Positions 8,198 through 16,048 of a stretch of DNA of 35,558 nucleotides are shown here, piece after piece; position 1 is the first letter of the stretch; each line of letters starts with the position of its first letter. A program made the translations under genes and the position numbers. Origin of the DNA: JAKORR01 sp964608495 (GTDB taxonomy: Bacteria > Armatimonadota > Zipacnadia > Zipacnadales > FEN-943). The stretch spans positions 1 to 35,558 of the forward strand of contig CAZSOQ010000020.1 in assembly GCA_964608495.1 (NCBI GenBank), in the 5' to 3' direction. The notes below the pieces were generated by a model that saw nothing but the letters and a program-made list of their open reading frames with translations, had not been told where the DNA came from and searched no databases.

Positions 8198-10408
8198 CTA
8201 GAGGAAGAGGGTGAGGAGCGTCGGCTGCTCGGCGGGCCGCTCGCCCGCGTCCACCGTCACCATGCCCGCCCCCTCATCGCCATGCCACGAGGCCAAGCCC
8301 GGCTCCTCGCCCCTCGCCACTGCCTCGCCGTCCAGCTCGACGCGCGCGGGCCTGGCGACACCGCGGATGACGAAGGTCACGCGGCGACACGCGGGCGCGC
8401 CGTCGAAGTGGCCCTCGGCCCCGGCGACCTCCAAGCTCACCCGGCCGGCGCCGGCGCTGTGGGCGATCCGCGTGGTCCGGAAGGCACCCGTCTCGTAGTC
8501 GTAGCTCAGGCCGTCGTCCTCGTACAGCAGGAAGGCTCCGTCGGCGCCGGTGAACACCTCGACGGTCAGCTCGTCGTCGGGGCGCTGGCCCACGAAGTCC
8601 ACCACCGGGCCGAAGGGCAGCACCGCGCCGGCCCGCACCAGCAGAGGCCCGCCGCGGGTCTCGGGCACAGCGGGGCTGTACCAACCCGGCCCCGACACCT
8701 TCTGCCCGGTCCAGAAGTCGTACCACGCGCCCCCGGACGGCGCGTCCTCGACGGCGGGCAGGTAGACCCGGTCGGTGAAGGCGCCCACCAGCAGCGCCGG
8801 CCCGAGCAGGTACTGCCGCAGCAGGCCGTGACACTCCGGGTCGTCGGGGAACTCCAGCGGCATGGCGCGCAGCATCGGCACGCCGGTCACGTGCGCGTCG
8901 CGGGCGCAGGAGTAAAGGTAGGGCAGCAGGCGGTAGCGCAGGCGCGCGTATTCGGTGAAGATGGCCTGCAGCCGCTCGCCCTGCAGCCAGGGATGGCGCC
9001 AGTAGTTCCACGAGCTCAACTGCGCCCACGGCAGGAGGAAGCCGAAGTGGATGCCCTCGGGCGTCGCAGCCTCCATGTCGCAGGTGGACATGCCGTGGCC
9101 CGACAGGCTCAGGTTGAGGCACGCGCCCAGGGGCCCTTCCTCTCCCCCGGTGTCGCCGGTCCAGGTGGCGGTGTAGTGCTGCAGCCCGGCCCAGCCCGCC
9201 GGTGTGAAGCAAAAGGGGCGCCGCCCGGTGTGCTCGCGGAAGCCCTCGTACATCTGCCGCGAATAGAGCAGCGGGTACAGGTTATGCATCTCGTCGTCCA
9301 GCATCCCGTTGCCCCAGAGCCGGTCGGGGTGGGTCAGGACCTGGTTGGCGCCGTCCTGCTTGAACCAGTGGGCGCCCTGGTCCACGAACCTGCGCAGATG
9401 CTGGAACCAGGGCTCGTCGGGGCGCGTCAGGGGGTCCATCCGCCGCGAGGCGAAGAGGTGTTTGTCCTCCTCGTGCCCGGCGGCAAAGACACTGCGCTCG
9501 TCTTCGGTCGCCACCTCGCGGGCGAGCCGCCGTTCCTCCTCGTAGGACAGGTCGTAGTCGCAGCACAGCCACAGGCCGGGCTTGAAGCCCATGCGGATCG
9601 CCGCCGGGAAGAAGTTGTGCCGCCCCGTCGGCGCGTAGGACGGGATCGGGAAGCGCTCCGGGTGCCAGTCCTTGTCAACGGAGAAGTCATAGTTGCGGGC
9701 CATCCAGCCCGGCTCCAGGCCTATCGCGTCGCAGGGGATGTGCTCACGGCGGAAGGTGTAGCAGTCGTCCATGAACTCGCGCGCGTCGGCCTGCGTGCGG
9801 CAGATGAACCACAGGCCCAGGGCCCACTTCGGCGGCAGGGGCGGCCTGCCCGTGACGTCCGTGTAGCGCTCCAGGACGTGCTTGAGCGACGGGCCGTAGA
9901 GGAAGTAGTAGTCCACCGCCGCGCCCTCGGCCTCGAGGCTGAACCACTCGTCGCTCGTGGCGCCGAGGTCGAAACAGACCCGACGAGTGGTGTTCACCAG
10001 CAGGCCGAAGCCGCCGTTCGTCACCAGCAGGGGCACCGGGATGTAGCTCGACACGTTCCTGACCCACAGGTCGCCCTTCGTGCCTCGGTGCTCGATGCGT
10101 TCGCGCGTCTGGTCGCCCAGGCCGAAGAAGCGCGTCGTGGGCGACAGGACGAAGCGCGTGCGGAAGCCGGCCTGTGTCACGCGGGCGGGCTCGTGCTCGC
10201 GGAGCAGTGCCTGCCCGGCGGCGTCCAGGAAGGCCAGGGAACCGTCCGCCAGGGCGATGCGCACCGACAGGGCGTCCATTGTGGCCGTGAGCGCGGCCTC
10301 GGCTCCGTCCTCGCGCAGGCTGAAGGGCACGGCGGGCCAGTCGTCGCGGAAGAAGCCGTAGCGCACGAGCCAGGAACGCGGCGGCTCCTCGCCGAGGTGC
10401 TTGCGCAC
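8198..10408 (-). CDS. Glycoside hydrolase family 31 (alpha-glucosidase/alpha-xylosidase type), start uncertain
   Basis: From the first canonical start (GTG at 10408) the protein is 736 residues, with no signal peptide. It has the GH31 layout: an N-terminal beta-sandwich ending near FFGLGDQTRERIEHRG, then a barrel with the nucleophile D352 in HWFKQDGANQ and the acid/base D419 in TWTGDTGGEEG, then C-terminal beta-domains. Known: GH31 enzymes hydrolyse alpha-glucosides or alpha-xylosides with retention. The same frame stays open upstream to a TGA at 10519-10517, and its translation (GLVLPQADGRLRLDFLTPDIVRVR) is clearly family-like N-terminal sequence. The true start is therefore probably upstream, yet no ATG, GTG or TTG exists there; an ACG at 10510 lies 9 nt after AGGGAG. 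It lies in the minus-strand carbohydrate cluster. Confidence 0.88.
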   Translation of the reverse strand: MRKHLGEEPPRSWLVRYGFFRDDWPAVPFSLREDGAEAALTATMDALSVRIALADGSLAFLDAAGQALLREHEPARVTQAGFRTRFVLSPTTRFFGLGDQTRERIEHRGTKGDLWVRNVSSYIPVPLLVTNGGFGLLVNTTRRVCFDLGATSDEWFSLEAEGAAVDYYFLYGPSLKHVLERYTDVTGRPPLPPKWALGLWFICRTQADAREFMDDCYTFRREHIPCDAIGLEPGWMARNYDFSVDKDWHPERFPIPSYAPTGRHNFFPAAIRMGFKPGLWLCCDYDLSYEEERRLAREVATEDERSVFAAGHEEDKHLFASRRMDPLTRPDEPWFQHLRRFVDQGAHWFKQDGANQVLTHPDRLWGNGMLDDEMHNLYPLLYSRQMYEGFREHTGRRPFCFTPAGWAGLQHYTATWTGDTGGEEGPLGACLNLSLSGHGMSTCDMEAATPEGIHFGFLLPWAQLSSWNYWRHPWLQGERLQAIFTEYARLRYRLLPYLYSCARDAHVTGVPMLRAMPLEFPDDPECHGLLRQYLLGPALLVGAFTDRVYLPAVEDAPSGGAWYDFWTGQKVSGPGWYSPAVPETRGGPLLVRAGAVLPFGPVVDFVGQRPDDELTVEVFTGADGAFLLYEDDGLSYDYETGAFRTTRIAHSAGAGRVSLEVAGAEGHFDGAPACRRVTFVIRGVARPARVELDGEAVARGEEPGLASWHGDEGAGMVTVDAGERPAEQPTLLTLFL

Positions 10409-10679
10409 GCGGACGATGTCGGGCGTGAGGAAGTCGAGGCGCAGGCGCCCGTCGGCCTGCGGCAGGACGAGCCCGCGGTCGGTGGTGGTGGCCGCGTCGC
10501 GTTCTTGCGTGGCTGATCACTCCCTGGCCGGGATGCGCGGGCGCGCCTGCCGATCCCCCACGCCGCGCCGGGGCGGTGGTCTCCCCTGTGGGACGCCTGG
10601 CGCGGTTTGCGCGCCAGGGCGACGGACTGGGCACCGCGCCGTGCCCCTGTCTCCGCCGGACGAGTCCTGCCCGGCGCCG
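10409..10679. other. Region between the Gfo/Idh/MocA stop and the first canonical GH31 start
   Basis: Bases 10409-10516 almost certainly encode the real GH31 N-terminus (see that gene). The remaining 160 bp to the dehydrogenase stop are GC-rich without a clear hairpin-plus-T-tract terminator, so read-through from the dehydrogenase is plausible. Confidence 0.5.
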
Positions 10680-11684
10680 TCAGGCCATCATCTCGGCGAT
10701 CTCGACCCACTCGCCCCGCTGGTCACTCAGGATCGCGCCGAACACCATCGCCAGCGTCTTCAGGTTGTCCTGCGCGCTGCACTCGGGCTCGCGGCCCTCG
10801 GCCACAGCCCCCACGAACTCCGCCAGCACCATCTGGCAATCGTTCGCCGGCATCTGGTCGCAGGGCAGCACCTCGTCCTTCGCCTCGTCGCCGGGGTAGG
10901 ACCGGACGTAGCGCAGGTCGGCGTCCTCCCAGGTCAGGCTGCCCCTGGCGCCCTCGATGCGTAGCTCGCCGTCCCAGGACGACATCTTCCCCACGCTGCA
11001 CCCCAGCGCGTGGTGAATCACCATCATCCCGCCGTCGAACTCGAAGAGCACGTCGTGGCCCACGTCGCCCTTGTGCCAGCCCCAGGGCGCGTTCCACGTC
11101 TTGGCCCACACGCGCACCGGGTCCCTCCCCAGCACATACCGCAGCGTGTCGAAGTGGTGCACGGTCATCTCGATGAGCAGCGCATAGTCAATCTCGACAT
11201 AGTGCCTGCCCGTGCCCCAGGGCCGGTAGAAGCCCATGGCCACGGTGTTGATGTCGCCCAGAAAGCCCTCGTCGAGCAGGCGGCGAGTGGTGCGCGGCAG
11301 CGGCTTGAAGCGGTAGTTCTGGGTGACCATATAGGTCAGGCCCGACCCGCCGGCCATCGCGGCGATGCGCTTGGCCATGTCCCAGTCCTCGCCCATGGCC
11401 TTCTCGGCCAGGACGTGCAGGCCCGCGCCCAGGGCCTTCTCCGCCACCATCTCCCGCACGTCCGGCGGCGTGACGTCGAGGACGAAGTCGGCCTCGACGG
11501 CGCCCAGGGCATCGCCCAGCGACTCGAACCACTGGTCCTCGGCTATCCCGAACTGCTCGGTCGCCTGCTGCCGCATGGCCTCAGCCGGCTCGACAAAGGC
11601 CACCAGCTCGGCCGCGTCGCTCTGCGTCACCGTGGACGCCCAGTGCCGCCCGCGTCCGCCTACGCCGACAAGAATCCCTTTCAT
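10680..11684 (-). CDS. Gfo/Idh/MocA family NAD(P)-dependent oxidoreductase
   Basis: A 334-residue cytoplasmic protein of typical family length. The N-terminal Rossmann fold has the motif G7-V-G-G-R-G. The usual EKP substrate/nicotinamide contact reads E94-K95-A96 (VLAEKAMGED), a conservative variant. The second domain has the catalytic-type histidine region EMTVHHFDTLRYVLG (H176, H177, D179). Known: these enzymes oxidise or reduce sugars, inositols and other polyols using NAD(P). Substrate cannot be read from sequence. The ATG at 11684 is chosen over the GTG at 11687 because GGAG lies 8 nt upstream of it. It sits between the URO-D-like gene (147 bp upstream) and GH31, so it probably processes a sugar released by the neighbouring hydrolases. 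Confidence 0.9.
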   Translation of the reverse strand: MKGILVGVGGRGRHWASTVTQSDAAELVAFVEPAEAMRQQATEQFGIAEDQWFESLGDALGAVEADFVLDVTPPDVREMVAEKALGAGLHVLAEKAMGEDWDMAKRIAAMAGGSGLTYMVTQNYRFKPLPRTTRRLLDEGFLGDINTVAMGFYRPWGTGRHYVEIDYALLIEMTVHHFDTLRYVLGRDPVRVWAKTWNAPWGWHKGDVGHDVLFEFDGGMMVIHHALGCSVGKMSSWDGELRIEGARGSLTWEDADLRYVRSYPGDEAKDEVLPCDQMPANDCQMVLAEFVGAVAEGREPECSAQDNLKTLAMVFGAILSDQRGEWVEIAEMMA

Positions 11685-11831
11685 CACAGGATCTCCTTTC
11701 GTGGTCGTGTCCCGGGCCGTGCGTCTGCCGGTAAGGCGGGGGCCTCGGGCCCGGGGATGCGTGGGGGTGTTCCCGCTGCCGGGCCGTCGTCCTGCCTACG
11801 TCGCGGGGCGACGGGACGCGCGGTGTCCCGC

Positions 11832-13055
11832 TCAGGCGTACCTCTCGGCGGTCTCGATGGCCGCGCGTGCCCAGTCGCGCAGACGCTCGGTGTGCCCGTG
11901 CAGCGTCTCGATCTCCCGCAGCACCACCTGATAGTAGTGCCCCCGCAGCTTGGCCATGCCCTCGTCGAGGTGTGCGCGGATCGGCGCCAGGTCGTCGGCG
12001 AGGGTCACCAGCGCCGCGGGCTGGCGCCACATGATCGTGTACCGCGTGCCGCAGGCCTCGACCACCCTCGCCAGGTCCGTCCAGGCCGACGACACGAAGA
12101 TGCGCAGGTTCGGGATGCGCAGCACGATCTCGATCTTGCGCGTGAGGTCCTCGCAGCAGCCGTACTGCACGGCGCCGTACTGCTGGAAAATCGGCCTCTG
12201 GTAGCTCAGCAGGAACTCCTCCTGCATGGCCGGCGAGACCATCTCGAACTCCTGGCTGTTGGCGGCGACCCACAGGTTGTGCAGCCGCACCTGCCGGGCC
12301 GGCGGCTCGCCGTTCAGCGGGTCGCTGCAGAACATGGGCTCGTGGTGGTTGGTGGTGAGCAGCCCCGTCTCCTCGGCGGCCCTCGTCGCCCGCAGCACGC
12401 CCTCCAGCAGCTTCGCCATCGCCCGGTGCACCAGCTCCGGCCGGAAGGCCAGGTCGTTGAGCGTGGCCTCCATGCCGCGGAGCTGGTCGAGGTACGTGTT
12501 GAGCTGCGGCCCCAGCGGCGGCTGGCAGGTAAGGCGCACGGGCATGACCTCGCCCAGCAGGTCATACATCCGCGAGGCCGCGTCCCCGGTGCGACGGGCG
12601 TTGTAGGTGAAGGTGGGCACCGTGATGCGCTCGTAGTCCGCCTCGGTCTTGATGGGCGGGTCGTAGCGGAAGCCGCCGAGCTCCGTCGAGCCCACCAGGT
12701 GGCCGGTGCGCAGGCCCCAGGTGTACTCGCTGTCGCAGTCCCAGGCGGCCCCCACGCCCCACCAGGGCTCGACGATGTGGTCGTCGCCCACCCAGTCCTT
12801 GTACAGATGCTGGCGGAGGGCATACTCCACGCTTCGGCACAGGGGGTCGCTGCAGCGCAGGGCCTCCGGCGGCAGCAGCTCCTTCCACACGCCCGCGGGC
12901 CGACACCAGACCGGCGCGCGGTCGGGCTTGCGGCGCTCGTTCACATCGCGCCAGCGCCGCCGGCGCGCGTCGTACTCGTCACTGGTAGCGAGGGCCATGA
13001 CCTGCTCGGCGAGCTGCCTGACGGTCTGGACATCGCCGGGCGGAAAGGGCGGCAT
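11832..13055 (-). CDS. Uroporphyrinogen decarboxylase-superfamily protein (probable methyltransferase-like, not HemE)
   Basis: A 407-residue cytoplasmic protein. It resembles the distant URO-D/MtaA-type TIM-barrel proteins abundant in planctomycetes, armatimonads and anaerobes. Supporting stretches are the N-terminal RRRRWRDVNERRKPDRAPV, the central DDHIVEPWWGVGAAWDCDSE, and a C-terminal QYGCCEDLTRKIEIVLRIPN with adjacent C300-C301-E302 and a following SSAWTDLARVVEACG. The Cys pair could be a metal site, as in corrinoid methyltransferases, but this is inference. It lacks the usual HemE N-terminal signature and sits in a sugar cluster, so a haem role is unlikely. The ATG at 13055 has a GGGGGG-rich tract about 9 nt upstream. 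It is the first gene of the minus-strand cluster and divergent from the promoter at 13286. Confidence 0.72.
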   Translation of the reverse strand: MPPFPPGDVQTVRQLAEQVMALATSDEYDARRRRWRDVNERRKPDRAPVWCRPAGVWKELLPPEALRCSDPLCRSVEYALRQHLYKDWVGDDHIVEPWWGVGAAWDCDSEYTWGLRTGHLVGSTELGGFRYDPPIKTEADYERITVPTFTYNARRTGDAASRMYDLLGEVMPVRLTCQPPLGPQLNTYLDQLRGMEATLNDLAFRPELVHRAMAKLLEGVLRATRAAEETGLLTTNHHEPMFCSDPLNGEPPARQVRLHNLWVAANSQEFEMVSPAMQEEFLLSYQRPIFQQYGAVQYGCCEDLTRKIEIVLRIPNLRIFVSSAWTDLARVVEACGTRYTIMWRQPAALVTLADDLAPIRAHLDEGMAKLRGHYYQVVLREIETLHGHTERLRDWARAAIETAERYA

Positions 13056-13353
13056 TCGCCTGTCCCCCCTTGTGCCGCGCAGGCGCCAGTGCGGTTCGCA
13101 CCGCGCCGCCTGGTGGTAGGCGAGCCCCTTCGCGCCATCGCGGGCTGGACCTTGCCGCTCGGCAGCCGGCGCCGGCTACCGCGCGGACCGCCCTCGCCTG
13201 GTGCCACCCCAGGGACGAGTGAGCGGGCGACAGCAAGGCCCACGAAGCGGGCTCGTGATCCCGCGAGGTTATGCTATCTAAACGGTTGACAATGCCCGCG
13301 TGAAGATTTATAATAGACTCCGGGAACATTCTATGGACAAGAGGGCGGGTAAC
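13056..13353. other. Divergent intergenic region with an AT-rich promoter island
   Basis: Nearly 300 bp separate the divergent starts. Most is GC-rich and featureless. Bases 13266-13340 form a sharp AT-rich island holding the consensus promoter listed separately for the rightward operon. I looked for a matching leftward promoter (TTGTCA on the minus strand at 13292-13287) but found no -10 at acceptable spacing. Confidence 0.6.
13286..13314 (+). promoter_or_regulatory. Perfect-consensus sigma70-type promoter
   Basis: TTGACA at 13286-13291 and TATAAT at 13309-13314 match consensus in all 12 positions with exactly 17 bp between them. The predicted transcription start is near 13321. This excludes the GTG at 13300 as a start codon and leaves ATG 13333 or 13354. 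No operator palindrome is obvious around it. Confidence 0.88.
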
Positions 13354-14113
13354 ATGAGGCATCGCTGTCTATCGCTGCTCTTATGCGGTATCGTCCTGTT
13401 TCCTGCAACTGTCAGGGCGGATGTGATCTCTTGGTTCCCCGTACCTACGGAGCTTGCCTGGTCCGTCGACAGCATGAAGATGGTAACCGGGGGCCAGATC
13501 TTCACCGAGAACGTGACAGTGAACGACGAGGATACAAGGAAGCTCATTCAGGGGGGAGAGGTCGTCGGGGAAGAACGCGTGTGGGACTGGAGCACGGTCA
13601 TCAGATGCGACGGGCCCTGTCCTCACGGGTGGCCCCCCAGCGGCCCGCTCTTGGACATGCATAAGCTGCAGGAGTGTCCGGACAAGTGGGAAGCAGTTAT
13701 CCAGGCACAGGACTGCTGCTTGCCCGGCACAGCGCACGACCATTGGGAGATCCACGATGTGGCCCAGACGGGGTACGGAGAGGGAGGAACACGTGACGAC
13801 GCGGATCCCGCACCAGAGGCCGTTTATGTCGTGGTGCAGCTGAGCCCCAACGCTGGCTGCATCACGGGCACAGTCAAGACTGGCTGGGGGCCCTACTCCG
13901 GGCCCGTGAAGCTGCTGGACGCGGGGGGGGCAGTTCCTCCAGGAGACGCCCGCCGATCAGGACGGCAAGTACGCGTTCATGTTCCTGCAGCCTGGGGCAA
14001 CCTTCATTGTCCGTGTTGACGGCGAACCGCCCTGGGGAGCTGCCCAACAGCAGGTTCAGGTTCAGCCTGGGGAGAACGTATGCAACCTTGAGTTGCCCTT
14101 TGTCGGTTGGTGA
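13354..14113 (+). CDS. Exported protein with C-terminal CnaB/carboxypeptidase-regulatory-like domain, frameshifted in a G8 tract
   Basis: The start ATG at 13354 is set by the promoter upstream and by GAGGGCGGG about 5-10 nt before it. Residues 1-22 (MRHRCLSLLLCGIVLFPATVRA) are a clear signal peptide. The middle (FPVPTELAWSVDSMKMVTG onward) is unrecognised. As sequenced, the frame ends at 14019 after an odd Arg/Pro-rich tail. If one G is removed from the G8 run at 13923-13930, the reading continues GQFLQETPADQDGKYAFM to a TGA at 14111-14113. Joined to CITGTVKTGWGPYSGPVKLL, this makes a typical CnaB/SdrD-like fold (252 residues in total). The restored stop overlaps the possible GTG at 14110 of the next gene. 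Cause may be phase variation, slippage or an assembly error; the coordinates given span both frames. Confidence 0.75.
13923..13930 (+). repeat. Homopolymeric G8 tract at the frameshift point
   Basis: Eight consecutive G residues. Seven would keep the CnaB-like domain in frame to 14113; eight shift it so that translation ends at 14019. Confidence 0.85.
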
Positions 14114-14121
14114 GGGGTCTG

Positions 14122-14769
14122 GTGACAGACGCGACCGTCGTGACGATGGGACGACGAGGGGGACCGCGTGGTGTTACGGTGGCCGAGCTCCTGGTCGCCA
14201 TCGCGATCATCCTGGGGCTTGCCGGGCTTCTGCTGCCCGTCTTCGCGACAGCCCGCAGGGCGGTGTGGGCGACAGGGTGCTGCGGGAACCTGCACGCGAT
14301 CGCGCAGGGGATCCGGCTCTATACCGCTGACCACGCCAGTCGCCTGCCGCCTCCCTGCCTGAGCTTCGCGATCCCAGGGGGGTTCTCGGCGCCCGACCAG
14401 CAATACCCGTGGACCTGGTACGACGCGATCCTGCCCTACGTGGAGGCGGAGCAGGTCTTCTACTGCCCGGCCGACCCCAGGGGGCCGGGGTACGCGATGG
14501 AGAACGGCGCCGCCGGTCAGCGGACCGACCGTCGCGGTTGCGGTGCGAAGCTGCTGGTCCTGGAGTATGGGTTCCCCGGTGACGGAACCGTTGTGCGCAC
14601 GACGGGCTGGGTCTACTGGCTCATGTGCAGATACGACCGCGAGGGCAACACGGCCATCGCTCTGAGACACCGCAACAGGGCCAACGTGCTCTTCACGGCC
14701 GGACATGTCCGCGCGCTCAGACTCTCGGAGATACTGGACCGCGAGCTGTGGTGGGCGCCCAGCGGCTAG
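14122..14769 (+). CDS. Type IV prepilin-like protein with H-X9-DG-like C-terminus
   Basis: A 215-residue protein. The N-terminal leader ends in GGPRG and is followed by VTVAELLVAIAIILGLAGLL: cleavage is expected after G17, with the conserved glutamate at +5 (E22), a textbook type III signal for a prepilin peptidase. The C-terminus HRNRANVLFTAGHVRAL matches the H-X9-DG pattern of planctomycete/armatimonad prepilins except that the Asp is Ala. The body has paired cysteines (WATGCCGNLHAI, VFYCPADPRG). Known: such proteins are pseudopilin-like and probably secretion-related. The GTG at 14122 has AGGGG 4 nt upstream; GTG 14110, overlapping the previous stop, is the alternative and would suggest translational coupling. 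Confidence 0.88.
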   Translation: MTDATVVTMGRRGGPRGVTVAELLVAIAIILGLAGLLLPVFATARRAVWATGCCGNLHAIAQGIRLYTADHASRLPPPCLSFAIPGGFSAPDQQYPWTWYDAILPYVEAEQVFYCPADPRGPGYAMENGAAGQRTDRRGCGAKLLVLEYGFPGDGTVVRTTGWVYWLMCRYDREGNTAIALRHRNRANVLFTAGHVRALRLSEILDRELWWAPSG

Positions 14770-14851
14770 CTTCCGCCCCCGCGTCGCCGGCGGCACTCAA
14801 CCTGCTCACTTCGGCCCGCTGGAGGGCCCTAGCCAGGGGAGGTGGACTGAG

Positions 14852-16048
14852 ATGCTGTGCGTGACACTCGGGTTGCTTTACGCCCTCGCGGGCGTCTGTC
14901 CCTTCCAGCTTCCGGCGCTGTCCCGCGAGCAGGCCCCCGACTGGTGGGGGGAGGCGGTGAAGCTCGCGGACGCAGGGCCTCTGGCCGAGTTGCTTGTGGA
15001 TGCCTGCGCGCAGGGCCATGCGCGGGTCCTGGGCGAGTTCCCGGAAGGAGCAAGCGACCGGGCACTGAGACCCGACCCCGCGGCCGGCACCTACAGCTTG
15101 GTGCTGCCGCCCCTGCTGGAAGCGGCCGGGCTGGACTGGGGCTTCACCGGGGAGGTCCTCGTATTCCGCCCCCGGGACGTGCCGGCCTTCCGTGCCGCCG
15201 AGGAGCGCTCGGGGGCCGCGCCGACGGTGGCAGTCCAGTGGCACGAGGTATTCCCGGGGCTCGTGATCACTGCCGGGCCCTATGTGGGGCCGGTGTCCTG
15301 GCTGCTTGATGCCCTGAGCGGCGCAGCCGCCGGGCTCGAGCCGCCGGGCCCGCCGCGCGGCAACCCACCGCGGCGCGGGTGGACAGCCTCCGCCGAACTG
15401 GGCTCGGTCACATGCTTCGCGCGGCTGGCCGACACTGCGGAGCCGGTCTTCCACGAAGCTCTAGGGCTGGGGCTGTCGGCGGGCCTACGCAGCGCGGGGG
15501 GCGCTCGCCGTGTGGTGACCCGCAGCCCCGCCTTCTGTGCGCTGCAGGCCTGGCAGGCCTGGGAGCAGATCGGCTGGGAGCCGGGGAAGCTGCTACCGGT
15601 CGAGGCGGCGGGCGATCCCAGGACGCTGGACGGCAAGCTGCACGAACGGCTCTTCCTCGAGGCCCTGAAGGTCTTGCCGGCGGGCGACTTCGAGCGCCTC
15701 CGCAACTCGCCGCTCGAGCCACCCATGCGGCCCGCGACGCCCTATTCGCCGGGCTACAAGTGGCGCGTGGACGTCCAGCTGCCGGACCTCACCTGGACGG
15801 GCCGACTGGTCTTCGTCTTCCGGGCCCACCGGGCGCTGACCCGGGAGCTGGAGCCACCCGAGAAGGACGCTATCGAGAAGGGCCTCCTGACCGAGGCTGA
15901 CATCCGGCCTGACCCGGCGCAGATTCCCGAGGGGCGCCTCGCCCTGGTGCTTCCCGTCGAGGTGCGCGGGCCCGAGGAGCGGATCGGCCGCGAACCGGCC
16001 CTGCGGACCGAGGTCCCCACGACAACGGGACGCGTGACCGCCTTCTGA
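14852..16048 (+). CDS. Unrecognised exported protein in the prepilin operon
   Basis: A 398-residue protein with no family I recognise. The start is the ATG at 14852, with GGGGAGGTGG about 7 nt upstream. Residues 2-16 (LCVTLGLLYALAGVC) are hydrophobic and could be a signal or anchor, although the usual N-terminal positive charges are missing. The rest mixes acidic and Pro/Gly-rich segments: DWWGEAVKLADAGPLAELLVD, a run of small residues near VGPVSWLLDALSGAAAG, and a beta-rich C-terminal region with VDVQLPDLTWTGRLVFVFRA and GRLALVLPVEVRGPEE. It starts 82 bp after the prepilin gene in the same direction and is likely co-transcribed from the promoter at 13286. A role with the pilin-like protein is inference from position only. 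Confidence 0.68.
   Translation: MLCVTLGLLYALAGVCPFQLPALSREQAPDWWGEAVKLADAGPLAELLVDACAQGHARVLGEFPEGASDRALRPDPAAGTYSLVLPPLLEAAGLDWGFTGEVLVFRPRDVPAFRAAEERSGAAPTVAVQWHEVFPGLVITAGPYVGPVSWLLDALSGAAAGLEPPGPPRGNPPRRGWTASAELGSVTCFARLADTAEPVFHEALGLGLSAGLRSAGGARRVVTRSPAFCALQAWQAWEQIGWEPGKLLPVEAAGDPRTLDGKLHERLFLEALKVLPAGDFERLRNSPLEPPMRPATPYSPGYKWRVDVQLPDLTWTGRLVFVFRAHRALTRELEPPEKDAIEKGLLTEADIRPDPAQIPEGRLALVLPVEVRGPEERIGREPALRTEVPTTTGRVTAF

Noticed and set aside
6017..10516. A 1499-residue open frame on the + strand opposite the two glycosidase genes.
   Set aside because: It is rich in Arg, His, Pro, Gly and Val with no domain, lies antisense to two clearly functional enzymes, and is explained by codon bias in high-GC DNA.
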